DNA from: Chitinophaga sedimenti
Lineage (GTDB): Bacteria > Bacteroidota > Bacteroidia > Chitinophagales > Chitinophagaceae
DNA length: 64,000 nucleotides
Assembly: GCF_023156195.1 (NCBI RefSeq)
Contig: NZ_JAKUKA010000001.1
Location: 2,728,001 to 2,792,000, forward strand
Direction: 5' to 3'
The notes below the pieces were generated by a model. That model saw nothing but the letters and a program-made list of their open reading frames with translations, was not told the DNA's origin and made no database searches. A program made the translations under genes and the position numbers. Below are positions 22,001 to 29,848 of this stretch, in pieces. The number at the start of each line of letters is the position of its first letter. Position 1 is the stretch's first letter.

Positions 22001-22184
22001 GAATACCATCACTTTCATTAAACCCCTCCTTATCTCCATGATAAATTTCAAAGAAGCCATATTCACTTCTGCCTTCTATGTCCCTACGTACGCCTACATA
22101 ATGTTCATTTCTGTTGGTGGAATCTATTTCTCTGATTTCCCTCTTATATAGGGTTCTAAACTGACGAATGTCTTTAATTTTCAT
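19032..22184 (-). CDS. GHKL (sacsin/Hsp90-type) ATPase, 1050 residues
   Basis: The frame is uninterrupted. The N-terminal 165 residues carry a GHKL ATP-binding fold. The N box is YEFMQNAVDAK, with Glu80, Asn84 and Asp87. The next loop has LNNGDMF (112-117) in place of the usual DxGxG. The lid and G2 region is GKFGIGFKLAHRLVGREN (141-158). This is the type seen in sacsin-like and HATPase_c_3 proteins, not in histidine kinases, as there is no H-box or receiver. The remaining 850 residues are unassigned. The ATG at 22184 is the first of the frame. The stop lies in an A7 run (19038-19044). One base more or less there would continue into the helicase frame, giving one polypeptide of about 2300 residues. 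It is the first gene of the island, reading away from tRNA-Lys. Base composition is visibly more A+T-rich than the Sus and exporter genes, consistent with transfer. Confidence 0.82.
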   Translation of the reverse strand: MKIKDIRQFRTLYKREIREIDSTNRNEHYVGVRRDIEGRSEYGFFEIYHGDKEGFNESDGIRGFLEGFLDMAKDGQAVYEFMQNAVDAKSTRFCLFWGKDEEDGNNYLMVLNNGDMFSMDAVRSILNVGVSTKSSNNFTIGKFGIGFKLAHRLVGRENGLDELIHQNYGPILFSWQDGEIAQLKNLVENPEVLPHPQEYEVYTDLGKRKATVKSTDPWLFKILITNFPCHPENDVHEEAIYDSQFVCTKNAFSKQELRKMAQWITRHYDFIENDFNQGSLFFIKLGHGKQSHLEEENLEEGVKFSLAILNKIAQHSLNHTGLNLVNLKGKEIAPVDLHFETFIISKTADQEEYRKLRFGKSTDLTEIELSKEQTDSDIEILLGYTDYREGKEVFYNAPNFYLFFPLSEEKHRLRFILHSNAFYKSASRTFLQKGSVGEEGINERLFRVFVKRLAERMLTWAASQQEEDRSKFLMAYANLLLSDPSDNPERVWVNDPLYVPLLKFIQANIPVKDIDTGSFKLSTSNQQVKIKKTSLPVDAEGWLEETISWFYWDEKADYLLCKEAMSPTKLLLTPFTIIDLLQVKGIFNRINEWARSDENIRILLDELNNKLIGYSDKTSKADIFKENISHLRTWKFENGEYLTLDEIANPEIHALRLLAFNQIDGLVPYLRKAGFIISVLSLSEFPDLFKYIQPRIITYLRDYSYLTKLFNNKFVTASFTVEEKHQILGLVERLGEDRTVKDRIDRVKQLALYCNRSGEVQPFTRLLSHTPITWLQPFSVKESEFTTELNKYLLNDDGDIYNNIINPFWNVIIQNVANTRDIKVSIFEYTQGVFNKIPKALTLSDSAIISVNGTFVTVASPYCYLTDLESNFDETGYDNLKAITSRLNASPLPDYEFLKYYSSPPFLIPAKKGSYDPGEDAVKLSVEEAGAFLQLCKLEMPDVYSTLLVYENEDGELFIEKKTAGRFLIYSGNAKINDYIKAYYSEIFRHFPAVLKDFSNSIPLQGGKLINRLTHERDINNERQLSELIELAIESGIDSRVYLVNHIKKF

Positions 22185-22550
22185 AGCAATACAGTAATCC
22201 TGTTTTTATTGAAAAGTATAGGTAAATCAGTAAGATGATGGTTATCTGAACGAAGCGGTCGCATTAATATAAAGAGACAGATATATAGTATTCATTACTC
22301 TTACGATAACGCGTTTTTTCGAATTTAGGTAAAAAAATCAAGCTTTCAACTTGATACCCTAATAAATTAAGAAGGAAGAGTATAAAATGGCCGGGGCTAT
22401 GTCATTAAATTTTAGAGAGAAGCTGGTTGCTGTGGTTTAATAAATACCACTGACTTCAACTGCCTCTATCCCAAATCCAAGCTAAGTTTTCTGGATTTTG
22501 GATAATCAGGGAAACCGGATTGGCCGAAATAACTGAACTGTTCAATAAAG
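22185..22550. other. Upstream region of the GHKL gene
   Basis: About 365 nt of A+T-rich DNA between the GHKL start and the Fic remnant. It must hold the promoter of the GHKL-helicase gene, but no TAnnTTTG element was found. Frames here are short and unconvincing. Confidence 0.4.
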
Positions 22551-22940
22551 TCATTTACAATAGGAACTTTTTAAAATTCTTATCCATGATGTGGGCAGAA
22601 TATGCCGGGCTGACAGCTTATGCGCATCCACCAATGTGGTACGATCAAATGGAGCACTTTGTGCATATTGATAGGTGTCATAAAGGTCATCCACCCTGTG
22701 GGTGTAGCCCGGCTGAAATCTAATTCCAAAGCGCTTATACTTGATGTAGGAATCCAGTTGTATTTCTTCTCCTTCTATTTTGCTGGAATAAACCGATGCT
22801 ACAGATGTGTAGAAACTGAAACCACTCGTAGATAGCTCCGCATCCACCAATGCTTCAAATGCAGCAGATAACGCATGTTCGTCTGTCTGTATTTTGAATG
22901 TAACCAGTAAGTCGGTTGGTATGATCTGCAATTCCATCAA
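22551..22940 (-). pseudogene. Truncated Fic-family protein (N-terminal part only)
   Basis: The 129-residue frame matches the N-terminal half of Fic-domain proteins. It has the conserved block VYSSKIEGEEIQLDSYIKYK (residues about 48-67), then DDLYDTYQYA, and a helix with AHKLSARHILPTSW where intact members continue to a glycan-like QGKFR block. Similarity stops at ILPTSW and a TGA follows. The catalytic HPFxxGNGR motif is missing from all nearby frames. It cannot AMPylate targets in this form. It lies between the tRNA-Lys attachment site and the GHKL gene. It may be a relic of an earlier element or of a toxin-antitoxin gene cut by integration. A single frame shift cannot explain the loss, unlike the other broken genes here. 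Confidence 0.62.
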
Positions 22941-23037
22941 AATAAATTGAGGCAGTACACTTTACAAAAAGCCAACTCATACGCCAGCAGAAATTGATCG
23001 TATCATTATCACCCCATCCCCTAACTTCACCAAAACA

Positions 23038-23069
23038 AAAGAGGCTCCACATCGCTGTGAAGCCTCTTT
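23038..23069 (-). terminator. Terminator of tRNA-Lys
   Basis: A perfect 9-bp stem (AAAGAGGCT/AGCCTCTTT) with a 14-nt loop begins 4 nt after the tRNA 3' end on the minus strand and is followed by a T-rich tail. Confidence 0.75.
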
Positions 23070-23088
23070 CTGTGATTCCGCTGGGACT
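23069..23088. repeat. Proximal attachment-site copy inside tRNA-Lys
   Basis: This is the partner of 14846-14865 (20/20 identical). It includes the acceptor stem and part of the T arm of the tRNA, so the integrated element restores a complete tRNA gene. Confidence 0.82.
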
Positions 23089-23145
23089 CGAACCCAGGGC
23101 CCATACATTAAAAGTGTATTGCTCTACCAACTGAGCTACGAAATC
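23073..23145 (-). tRNA. tRNA-Lys (anticodon UUU)
   Basis: The 73-nt sequence folds as a cloverleaf. The acceptor stem GATTTCG/CGGAATC has one T-G pair, the D arm is AGCTCAGTTGGTAGAGC, and the anticodon stem-loop is ATACA-CTTTTAA-TGTAT with anticodon TTT. The T arm is CTGGG-TTCGAGT-CCCAG. CA follows the discriminator A in the DNA. It is preceded by a consensus promoter and followed by a hairpin terminator, so it is a single-gene transcript. Its 3' end is duplicated at the far end of the adjacent island. Confidence 0.96.
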
Positions 23146-23167
23146 ATCCCCGTTTGTTTTGGGATTG

Positions 23168-23198
23168 CAAAGATAGGATTTTATAAATTCCTGCCAAA
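23168..23198 (-). promoter_or_regulatory. Bacteroidetes-type promoter of tRNA-Lys
   Basis: On the minus strand TTTG (23195-23198), a 19-nt spacer and TATCTTTG (23168-23175) match the -33/-7 consensus TTTG-N19-TAnnTTTG exactly. The -7 box ends 22 nt before the mature 5' end of the tRNA. Confidence 0.85.
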
Positions 23199-23203
23199 TA
23201 TTT

Positions 23204-25614
23204 TTACTTATTCCTGAAAACAATCTTGTACCGCCCCGTATCCGAAGCCGCGAAAACCCGCAACGGGTAATACTTTCCGGCCGTCCAGTCCCCTATCGCA
23301 TTGTCGTAATATTTGCTGCCGGGATTACCGCTCTGGCCTCCCGGGTAAATGCCGTATGCCTCCGTCCGCTGCCCCAACTGCACCACCATTTTCCATGATG
23401 GGCCATGCCGCAGCTTCGTCGCATTCACAATGTGCGGGCCGCCACCCGTTAACAGGCCCTGCCGGCTGAAGGCGGGCAAACCTGCCAGGTGATTAATATT
23501 GGTACCGCGGAACTTCCCGAAGGCCAGCTTCCCGTCACGCAACGCGGCGCGGGCGGGTATGGCCATGCGCGAAAAACTGCGCAATACGATGTCGGGCAGC
23601 GTTTCCACCTGTGGGGTGCTGCGGTCGTCTACAAAACGCATGGCGCTGTCGCGCAGCAACCATAGTAATGTTGTTTTGGATTGCGGCAGTTCCAGCACGG
23701 CGCTGTCCTTATTCGCAAAATCATCTTTCCATATCTGCTGCTCAAATTCCTCCCACCATAAATTAAATACCGTGGCGCCAAAACTTTCGGGGCTTTGCAC
23801 ATAATCCCAGTGCATCAGCGTATCATACCACTCGCGCAGGTTGGGGCGCAGGTATTGTTCGTCCAGGTTCTTTAACAAAAATGGCAGCGCGGTGGCCGCA
23901 AACAGGTTTTTATTATCGTTCTGCAACGCCATCATATCCTGCGGCGTAATGCCCTGCATCGGCGCCAGCGCCTCGTTAATGCGTTTGCCGCGGTACAGGT
24001 CGTATATGCCGTACAGGTGATACGGGTAGGTGCTGTCTGTAGGATGCTGGTTGGCCGAGTTCAGGTAACCGCGCTCCGGATTGCGGATGTGCGGCACCTC
24101 GCCACGGGGAATGTAGCCCTGCCAGGCGTACGTACTATCCCAGCCCGGCATAATGTATTTGCCCTGGTCTTTCCAGCGCAGGGGGTAATCGCCATTATGC
24201 CACAGTGCAATGTCGCCCGTTTTAGCGGCGAACAGGAAGTTTTGGGCGGGACAGGTAAAGTGTTGCAGGGCAGCCGGTATTCGTCGTAATTACGGGCCCT
24301 GTTCAGGCCGTAAAACGTGGCCAGCTCATTGGTGCCATCGTGCGCCTTCCAGCGTACGGCTAAAAAGCCTTCGCGGGCAGTGTTGTCGGGGAAGGTATTA
24401 TCGAACATCACCGGGCCCCATACCGTATAGGCCACCGTATCAAAATAAGACGCTTCGCCTTTGATTTTGATCTCCTCTACCCGCAGCTCGGCATTGCGAT
24501 ACTCGCCATTAAACAGGTATTGCGTTTTACCGTTGCGGAACTGCATGCGGTAATAGTCCTTCACATCTTCTGAACCGTTCGTGATGCCCCAGGCAATGTA
24601 ATCGTTAAACCCGATCAGCACGCCGGGCGCGCCGGGAAGCGATACGCCATATACATTCATCGTGGGTGTGTGCAGCTGCACTTCGTACCAAAGGGAGGGC
24701 AGGTTCAGGCCCAGGTGAGGATCGTTCGCCAGGATGGGCGCGCCGCTTTTTGTTCTGCTGCCGGCCACGGCCCAGTTATTACTGCCATTGTCCGGGTCCG
24801 GTTTCTCCATCTTAAAGCGCAGGGCCACCTGGTCGCGGTAAAGTATGCTGTCCGCCGGGCGCACAGGGCGTTTCGAAGGGGCTGGGTACGGCGTACCCGC
24901 CGGAATAATCGGGTCCAGCGTATCGGTAAAGTCCGGGAACATTTGTTCCGCTTCATTTTCGGAAAAATAACGACGTGCGTTCGTGTATTCAAGATCGTTA
25001 GCCGCGCCGGCAAGGTCGTCTGCCATGTATTTGATGAGCAGCGCCGTTTTCAGGTTACTCCAGGGTTCGGGCCGGTAATTCAATAGTTTATATTCCAGCG
25101 GTAACTGGCGCGTGCGCAGGCTTTTAATATAAGTATTTACCCCACGCGTGTAGGCGTCGAGGTAGGCTTTCTGTACCGGGTCACTTTCAATGGCCTTCAG
25201 GCTGTTTTGTGCGCCGAACACCATTCCCTGCCTGCGTTTCAGGCGGTCGCGCTCCAGCAGCGAGGGGCCGAGGATTTCGCAGAGGCGGCCGGCGGAGGCC
25301 ATGGTTTGTACTTCCATCTGCCACAGGCGGTCGCGCGCATGCAGGTAGCCCAGCACGTACGCGGCATCGTTTTCCGTTTCGGCAAAAACATGCGGTACCA
25401 GGCGCTCATCTTCCCACACCGTTACGTTTTTAGAGAGGCCCGGCAATACCAGCTGCGCGCTGAAGTTGCGGTTCACCGATTCGGCGTTCTGCCAGAAACC
25501 GTGTTGTGGACTCAATAACTTCCCGAGCGGCGGCAGTGAACCCCAACTTTTGTTCAGGGCCCATACCAGTACCAGCGTCACGAACGAGGAAAACAGAAAG
25601 GCAACAATTCTCAT
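23204..25614 (-). CDS. Penicillin acylase family protein (Ntn hydrolase; frame broken)
   Basis: About 800 residues after repair. An N-terminal membrane/signal segment (IVAFLFSSFVTLVLVWAL) is followed by the alpha-chain pattern (DAAYVLGYLHARDRLWQME). The autocatalytic junction GSNNWAVAGSRT has the nucleophile Ser after Gly, and the beta-chain shows ILANDPHLGL and WGITNGSEDVKDYY. The precursor is cleaved before that Ser and the enzyme hydrolyses amides in the periplasm. Substrates in the family range from beta-lactams to acyl-homoserine lactones and aculeacin-type amides, so none is assigned. One frame break near 24260-24280 (within YDEYRAALQHFTCPAQN) splits the beta chain, and the second frame completes it to 23204. 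It is likely monocistronic, with the tRNA gene downstream. Confidence 0.85.
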
Positions 25615-25677
25615 GATTGAAAGTTAGCGGATAAATTTCAAATTTCAATAATTTATGCACCAGCTGCAGCGCGCTCC

Positions 25678-26807
25678 TCACCCGCCGTTGTCACTCACTT
25701 CCTCCGCAACAATCCTACTCAGCTGGTCTATCTCTTCCGTTGTATTAAACACATGCAGCACCACCCTCAACCGCTCCGCTCCCACTGCCACCGTAGGGTG
25801 CAGCACCGCCCGCACGTCCAGCCCCGCGGCCTGTAACCGCAGCGCCAACAGCTTCACCCGTTGGTTGCCCGGCGTAATAATGGCCTGTATCGGCGTATCG
25901 CTCTGCGTAAGCCGGTCGGCAGGTATCTTACTTCTGAAATATTGTACCAGGTGGCGCAAATATTCACGCTGCACATCCATGTTCCGCAACAGCGAAAGAC
26001 TCTGCATCACCGTGGCAATAGCCGATGCCGGCAAGGCTGTTGTATAAATAAATGATCGTGCAAAGTTGATCAAATAATCATGCAACGCCCATGAGCCTAC
26101 GACAATCGCCCCATGGCACCCGACCGCTTTACCAAAGGTATACACCCTGGCAAAACACTGCGTTTCCAACTGCAGTTCCTTCACCACCCCCGCTCCATCC
26201 GGCCCTAGTACGCCCGTTGCGTGCGCCTCATCAACGATCAGATGGGCGCCTTCACGCGCACAAAGCGCGCTGATCTCCGCGAGCGGCGCCCGGTCACCAT
26301 CCATCGAATACACCGATTCCACCGCCACAAACACCCGCCCCTGTGCATGTCTTATTTTCTTCTCAAGGTCAGCCACATCGTTATGCTTAAACGACAACCG
26401 CTGTGCGTGCGACAACCGTATGCCGTCGATAATCGACGCATGGATCAACTGGTCATGTATCACCGTATCCCCCTTCTGCGGTACGCTGGCAAACAAACCC
26501 ACATTGGCATCATACCCCGAATTAAAAATAAGTCCGCACCTGGCGCCAAAAAAATGCGCAATGTCTGACTCCGCCTGTTCTATATACTTGTAATTCCCCG
26601 CGAGCAACCGCGATCCCCGCTCCCGTGCCAGTACGCACGATCTTCGGTTTCCTCCTGCGCAAGAGTAAACACATCGGCCGTGCGCGCCAGTCCCAGGTAG
26701 TCATTGGAACAAAAGTCCACCCCGTTTTGCGCAATGGCCAGTTGCCGGAAAGATTGTTCCTCCCTGCGTTTGTCCAGCGCCCTATGCAGAAATTCTTCGT
26801 TAAGCAT
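25678..26807 (-). CDS. bioF: 8-amino-7-oxononanoate synthase-like PLP enzyme (frame broken)
   Basis: A PLP-dependent acyl-CoA:amino-acid condensing enzyme of the alpha-oxoamine synthase group, about 375 residues. The start (MLNEEFLHRALDKRREE) leads to DFCSNDYLGLA. The frame shifts near 26600, at the GSGDRGSR/LLAGNY junction that binds substrate. Then come DEAHATGVLGPDG, with the PLP-contacting Asp, and the Schiff-base Lys in VYTFGKAVGCHG. BioF makes KAPA from pimeloyl-ACP/CoA and alanine for biotin synthesis. No other bio gene is adjacent, so a related condensation (for example by a Kbl- or SPT-like enzyme) cannot be excluded. A TAGATTTG box ends 5 nt before the ATG, which implies a nearly leaderless transcript. 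Confidence 0.78.
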
Positions 26808-26811
26808 AAAC

Positions 26812-26840
26812 CAAATCTAAATATCTTCTATGTAACTTTG
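26812..26840. promoter_or_regulatory. Divergent -7 elements of bioF and miaE
   Basis: TAGATTTG on the minus strand (26812-26819) faces bioF and TAACTTTG on the plus strand (26833-26840) faces miaE. Both match TAnnTTTG. The boxes are 13 bp apart, so the two transcription units probably interfere or are coordinately controlled. Neither has a good TTTG 19 nt upstream. Confidence 0.55.
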
Positions 26841-26858
26841 CGCCTGTAAACGAAAATC

Positions 26859-27467
26859 ATGAGCAGCAGCAAAGTTTCCATACTCGGCCTCAAATTACCC
26901 TCCGATCCCCGCTGGGTAAACCTTGCAGCCATTTCCCTCGAAGAAGTGCTTACCGACCACGCCTTCTGCGAACAAAAGGCCGCCACCTCCTGCATTTCCC
27001 TGATACAGCGTTACCCGGATAAGGAAAAGCTGGTGTTTGAACTGGCGCCGATCGTCACAGAGGAATGGGGCCATTTCCGCCAGGTACTGGCCGAAATGAA
27101 GAAACGCGGCTACCAGTTAGGCCGCCAGCGGAAAGACGAATACGTGAACAAACTGCGCGAACACGAACGCAAAGGCGGAGACCTGAACCACCAGTTTCTC
27201 GACCGCCTGCTCATCATGGCCCTTATCGAAGCCCGCAGCTGCGAACGTTTCCGCCTGCTCAGCGAAGGCCTCGAAGATGCCTACCTCCGCGATTTTTATT
27301 ATAAGTTCATGGTATCCGAAGCCGGTCACTACCGCCTGTTCATCGATCTCGCCAATGAGTATATGGAGGAGGAAGTGGTACGCCTGCGCTGGCAGGAATG
27401 GTTGAAAATCGAAGCAGATATTATTTCGAAATTAGTGGTGCGGGGGATAGGATGCATTAAAAGTTAA
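26859..27467 (+). CDS. miaE: tRNA-(ms2io6A)-hydroxylase MiaE-like diiron protein
   Basis: An intact 202-residue protein of the ferritin-like MiaE family. Diiron ligands are visible in EEWGHF, EARSCERF and SEAGHYRLF, with the first Glu in the DHAFCEQKAA helix. MiaE hydroxylates the isopentenyl group of 2-methylthio-N6-isopentenyladenosine at position 37 of tRNAs reading U-starting codons, using O2. Length and motif order agree with the family. The start ATG at 26859 lies 18 nt after a TAACTTTG -7 box. It is convergent with the patatin gene and the two reading frames overlap by 11 nt at their stops. In Bacteroidetes this family is usually annotated from homology alone. Confidence 0.88.
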   Translation: MSSSKVSILGLKLPSDPRWVNLAAISLEEVLTDHAFCEQKAATSCISLIQRYPDKEKLVFELAPIVTEEWGHFRQVLAEMKKRGYQLGRQRKDEYVNKLREHERKGGDLNHQFLDRLLIMALIEARSCERFRLLSEGLEDAYLRDFYYKFMVSEAGHYRLFIDLANEYMEEEVVRLRWQEWLKIEADIISKLVVRGIGCIKS

Positions 27468-29735
27468 ACCCAAGATTCACATACACCCGCAGATTCCGCG
27501 ACTGGTCACTGTACATCACCGAGGCATCCAGCGGCCCCACCCGCGAGGAGTAGCCCAGCGACAAACCATACCCGCTCAGGTAATTGTACCGTGCACCCGC
27601 CGCACCGTAGGTAAAGTCGTATACCGCCACCGCCGCCCGGGGTGTCACAAAGAAATTTTTATACGCCTCGTACTGCACACCAATCTGCGTAGCCGCCACG
27701 CTGGGCGAAATTACTTCGCCTTCATAGATGCCCACGAACGGCACGCTGTTCCGGGTAAAGGCATTCAAACCGCCCAGCAGGTAAGCGTTTACGAGCGACT
27801 GGCTATAGTCGAAGTTCACGCCACCATTAACGCCCAGCTGGATGGCGCCGCGGTACCCCAGGGGTATATAGTAGTTCATCTTCGCCACCAGGCGCTGATA
27901 GTTGGAAAAGTCCAGGTTCAGGGTATCTACCGGCAACTCACGCCCATCTTCATACGCGGCAAAATCCGGCTGGTGGCCGAAAATGTAACCGGTTTCCAAC
28001 TGGATATCCACCCCGCTCGTAGGATACATCTTTCTATTTAAGGTATTGACCCCGAAATTGAAATGGCCATTGTACTGCCACACATTACCCGTCATCTGGA
28101 TGAAGTTCGCGATCTTTGGCTTCAGGCGAAGGTTTTCGAGGAGCAGACCGCCACCGAACGACATGTTACGGTTGGGCATATACTGCACGTGCGCGCCCAT
28201 TCCCGGTACTTGTTACGGTACACCTGTTCGCGGTCAAAGTTGCGGTAAATGTTGAGGGGATTGTCTTCGTAATGCAGTTTCAGCCCGAAACCCACGTTGC
28301 GTTTGTTGCCCAGGTATTTAAAGTACTCGGCTTTCAGGCGCGGACTTTCACTGATGCCGATCGTTAAAAAGGAACGGGAGTTCGGCACCAGGAAGTTGCG
28401 GCGGGTAAAGTTGATGTTCGCACTGATGTCCGTAAATGTATTGTAATGCAGGGAGCCTTTTACATAAGTGAGCGCATTTTCCTCCACGGTCACATCCATG
28501 CGGTATTTGCCGAGGTCTTCAGGCACCAGGTCGTAAGTGATCTGTTTATAAAAACGCGTACCGAAAACGTTCATCACCGCTTCACGCAACTCCTCCGAAC
28601 GGTAACAGCCGCCGGTTTTTAAACCCAGCCGGCCCATAAAGAAGTTTTCGTCCGAATGTCGCAGGCCTTTTACGGTAATACCCGTTAATTCAATATCATG
28701 TGCATACGGCAGGCGCGGGCCGGGAATGAACGGCGCTTCCTTGATCGCATTCAGCGAATCGGCCAGTTTTTTAAAGATGGGGTAGTACTCCCGGCCGCGG
28801 CGTTTGCCCTCCTCGATAATTTCGTCGGCGCTGTTAAAACTCGCCGCGGTAAACTTCCGGCCGGGATGGTCTATATAAATGTCGGTAATGGGTCTTGCCT
28901 TTTTAAAATCCTCCGCCGCTTTGTAAAAGCCAAGCTGGTAAAGGATATCGAGCGGACTCACCAACTCTTCCGCCGGGCGCAGGCCGGAGCTTACGTTGGA
29001 ACCGATGATAAACTCCGCCCCCATGTCCTGCACGGTAAGCGTCGGGAAGTTGCGCACCACGCCCCCATCCACCAGTTTGCGGTCGCCTATTTTTACAGCG
29101 GTGAATACAGATGGGATGGCAATACTCGCACGCACACACGAAACCAGCTCCCCGTTTTCCAGGGTTACCATATCGCCAGTGGCCACATCGGTGGCAATAC
29201 ATTTAAAAGGAATATTGAAGCGGGAAAAGTCTTTGATGTCTTTTACGGGGTAATATAATTTGGCCAGCTCCAGCCACAATTGTTCGCCGGTAATCATGCC
29301 CGACGTGAGTTTCGGCTTGCCATGCTCGAACGGCACCTCTATCAGGTAGCGGTTAAACTCTTCTTTCTCTTCATAACTTATATCAGTAAGTGGGGGTTGG
29401 TTGGCAAACAGCGTGGTCCAGTCAATTTTGCGGGCCATGGCTTCTATGGAGTCGGCGGGGTAACCAATGGCGTACAGCGAGCCTACAATGGCGCCCATGC
29501 TGGTACCGGCAATGTAATCGATCTTCAGCCCCGCGCTGTCAATAGCTTCGAGAATGCCGATGTGGGCCAGTCCCTTGGCACCGCCGCCACTTAACGCAAC
29601 GCCTATACGCGGCCGCCTGGCGCCCGTACCGCTTGTCCCCGCACCACTAATATCCTGCACAATGGTTTGTGCGTCAGTCGACATAGGGAGCAACGTCAGA
29701 ACATACAACCATATCAGCCAAAAACGTCGCATCAT
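27457..29735 (-). CDS. Patatin-like phospholipase with POTRA and outer-membrane barrel (frame broken)
   Basis: The order is signal peptide (FWLIWLYVLTLLPMSTDAQ), patatin domain, POTRA-like region, BamA/TamA-type barrel ending VNLGFNF. The patatin domain has oxyanion loop SGGGAKG (about residues 49-55), nucleophile elbow GTSMG and catalytic Asp in DGGVVRN. This is the layout of PlpD-like (type Vd) proteins, whose barrel anchors or exports the lipase. The frame breaks once near 28190-28200 (YREW then GAHVQYMP), giving about 760 residues. The Ser-Asp dyad is complete, so lipid hydrolase activity is likely, and the surface or periplasmic orientation of the lipase is inference. It overlaps the end of miaE on the opposite strand. 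Confidence 0.85.
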
Positions 29736-29848
29736 GCTTATTCAATAAAGTTAATGGTTTAAATAATAGACGCGGCCGATTTTGTATGACCCCTATGAAA
29801 ATTATTAAAGTTATTTTTTATCTTTTCGGGATAACTGATAACAACAAC

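Noticed and set aside
23041..23069. Hairpin beside tRNA-Lys as part of the att repeat
   Set aside because: The hairpin is present only at the tRNA end and fits a tRNA terminator; identity between the two att copies stops at position 23069.
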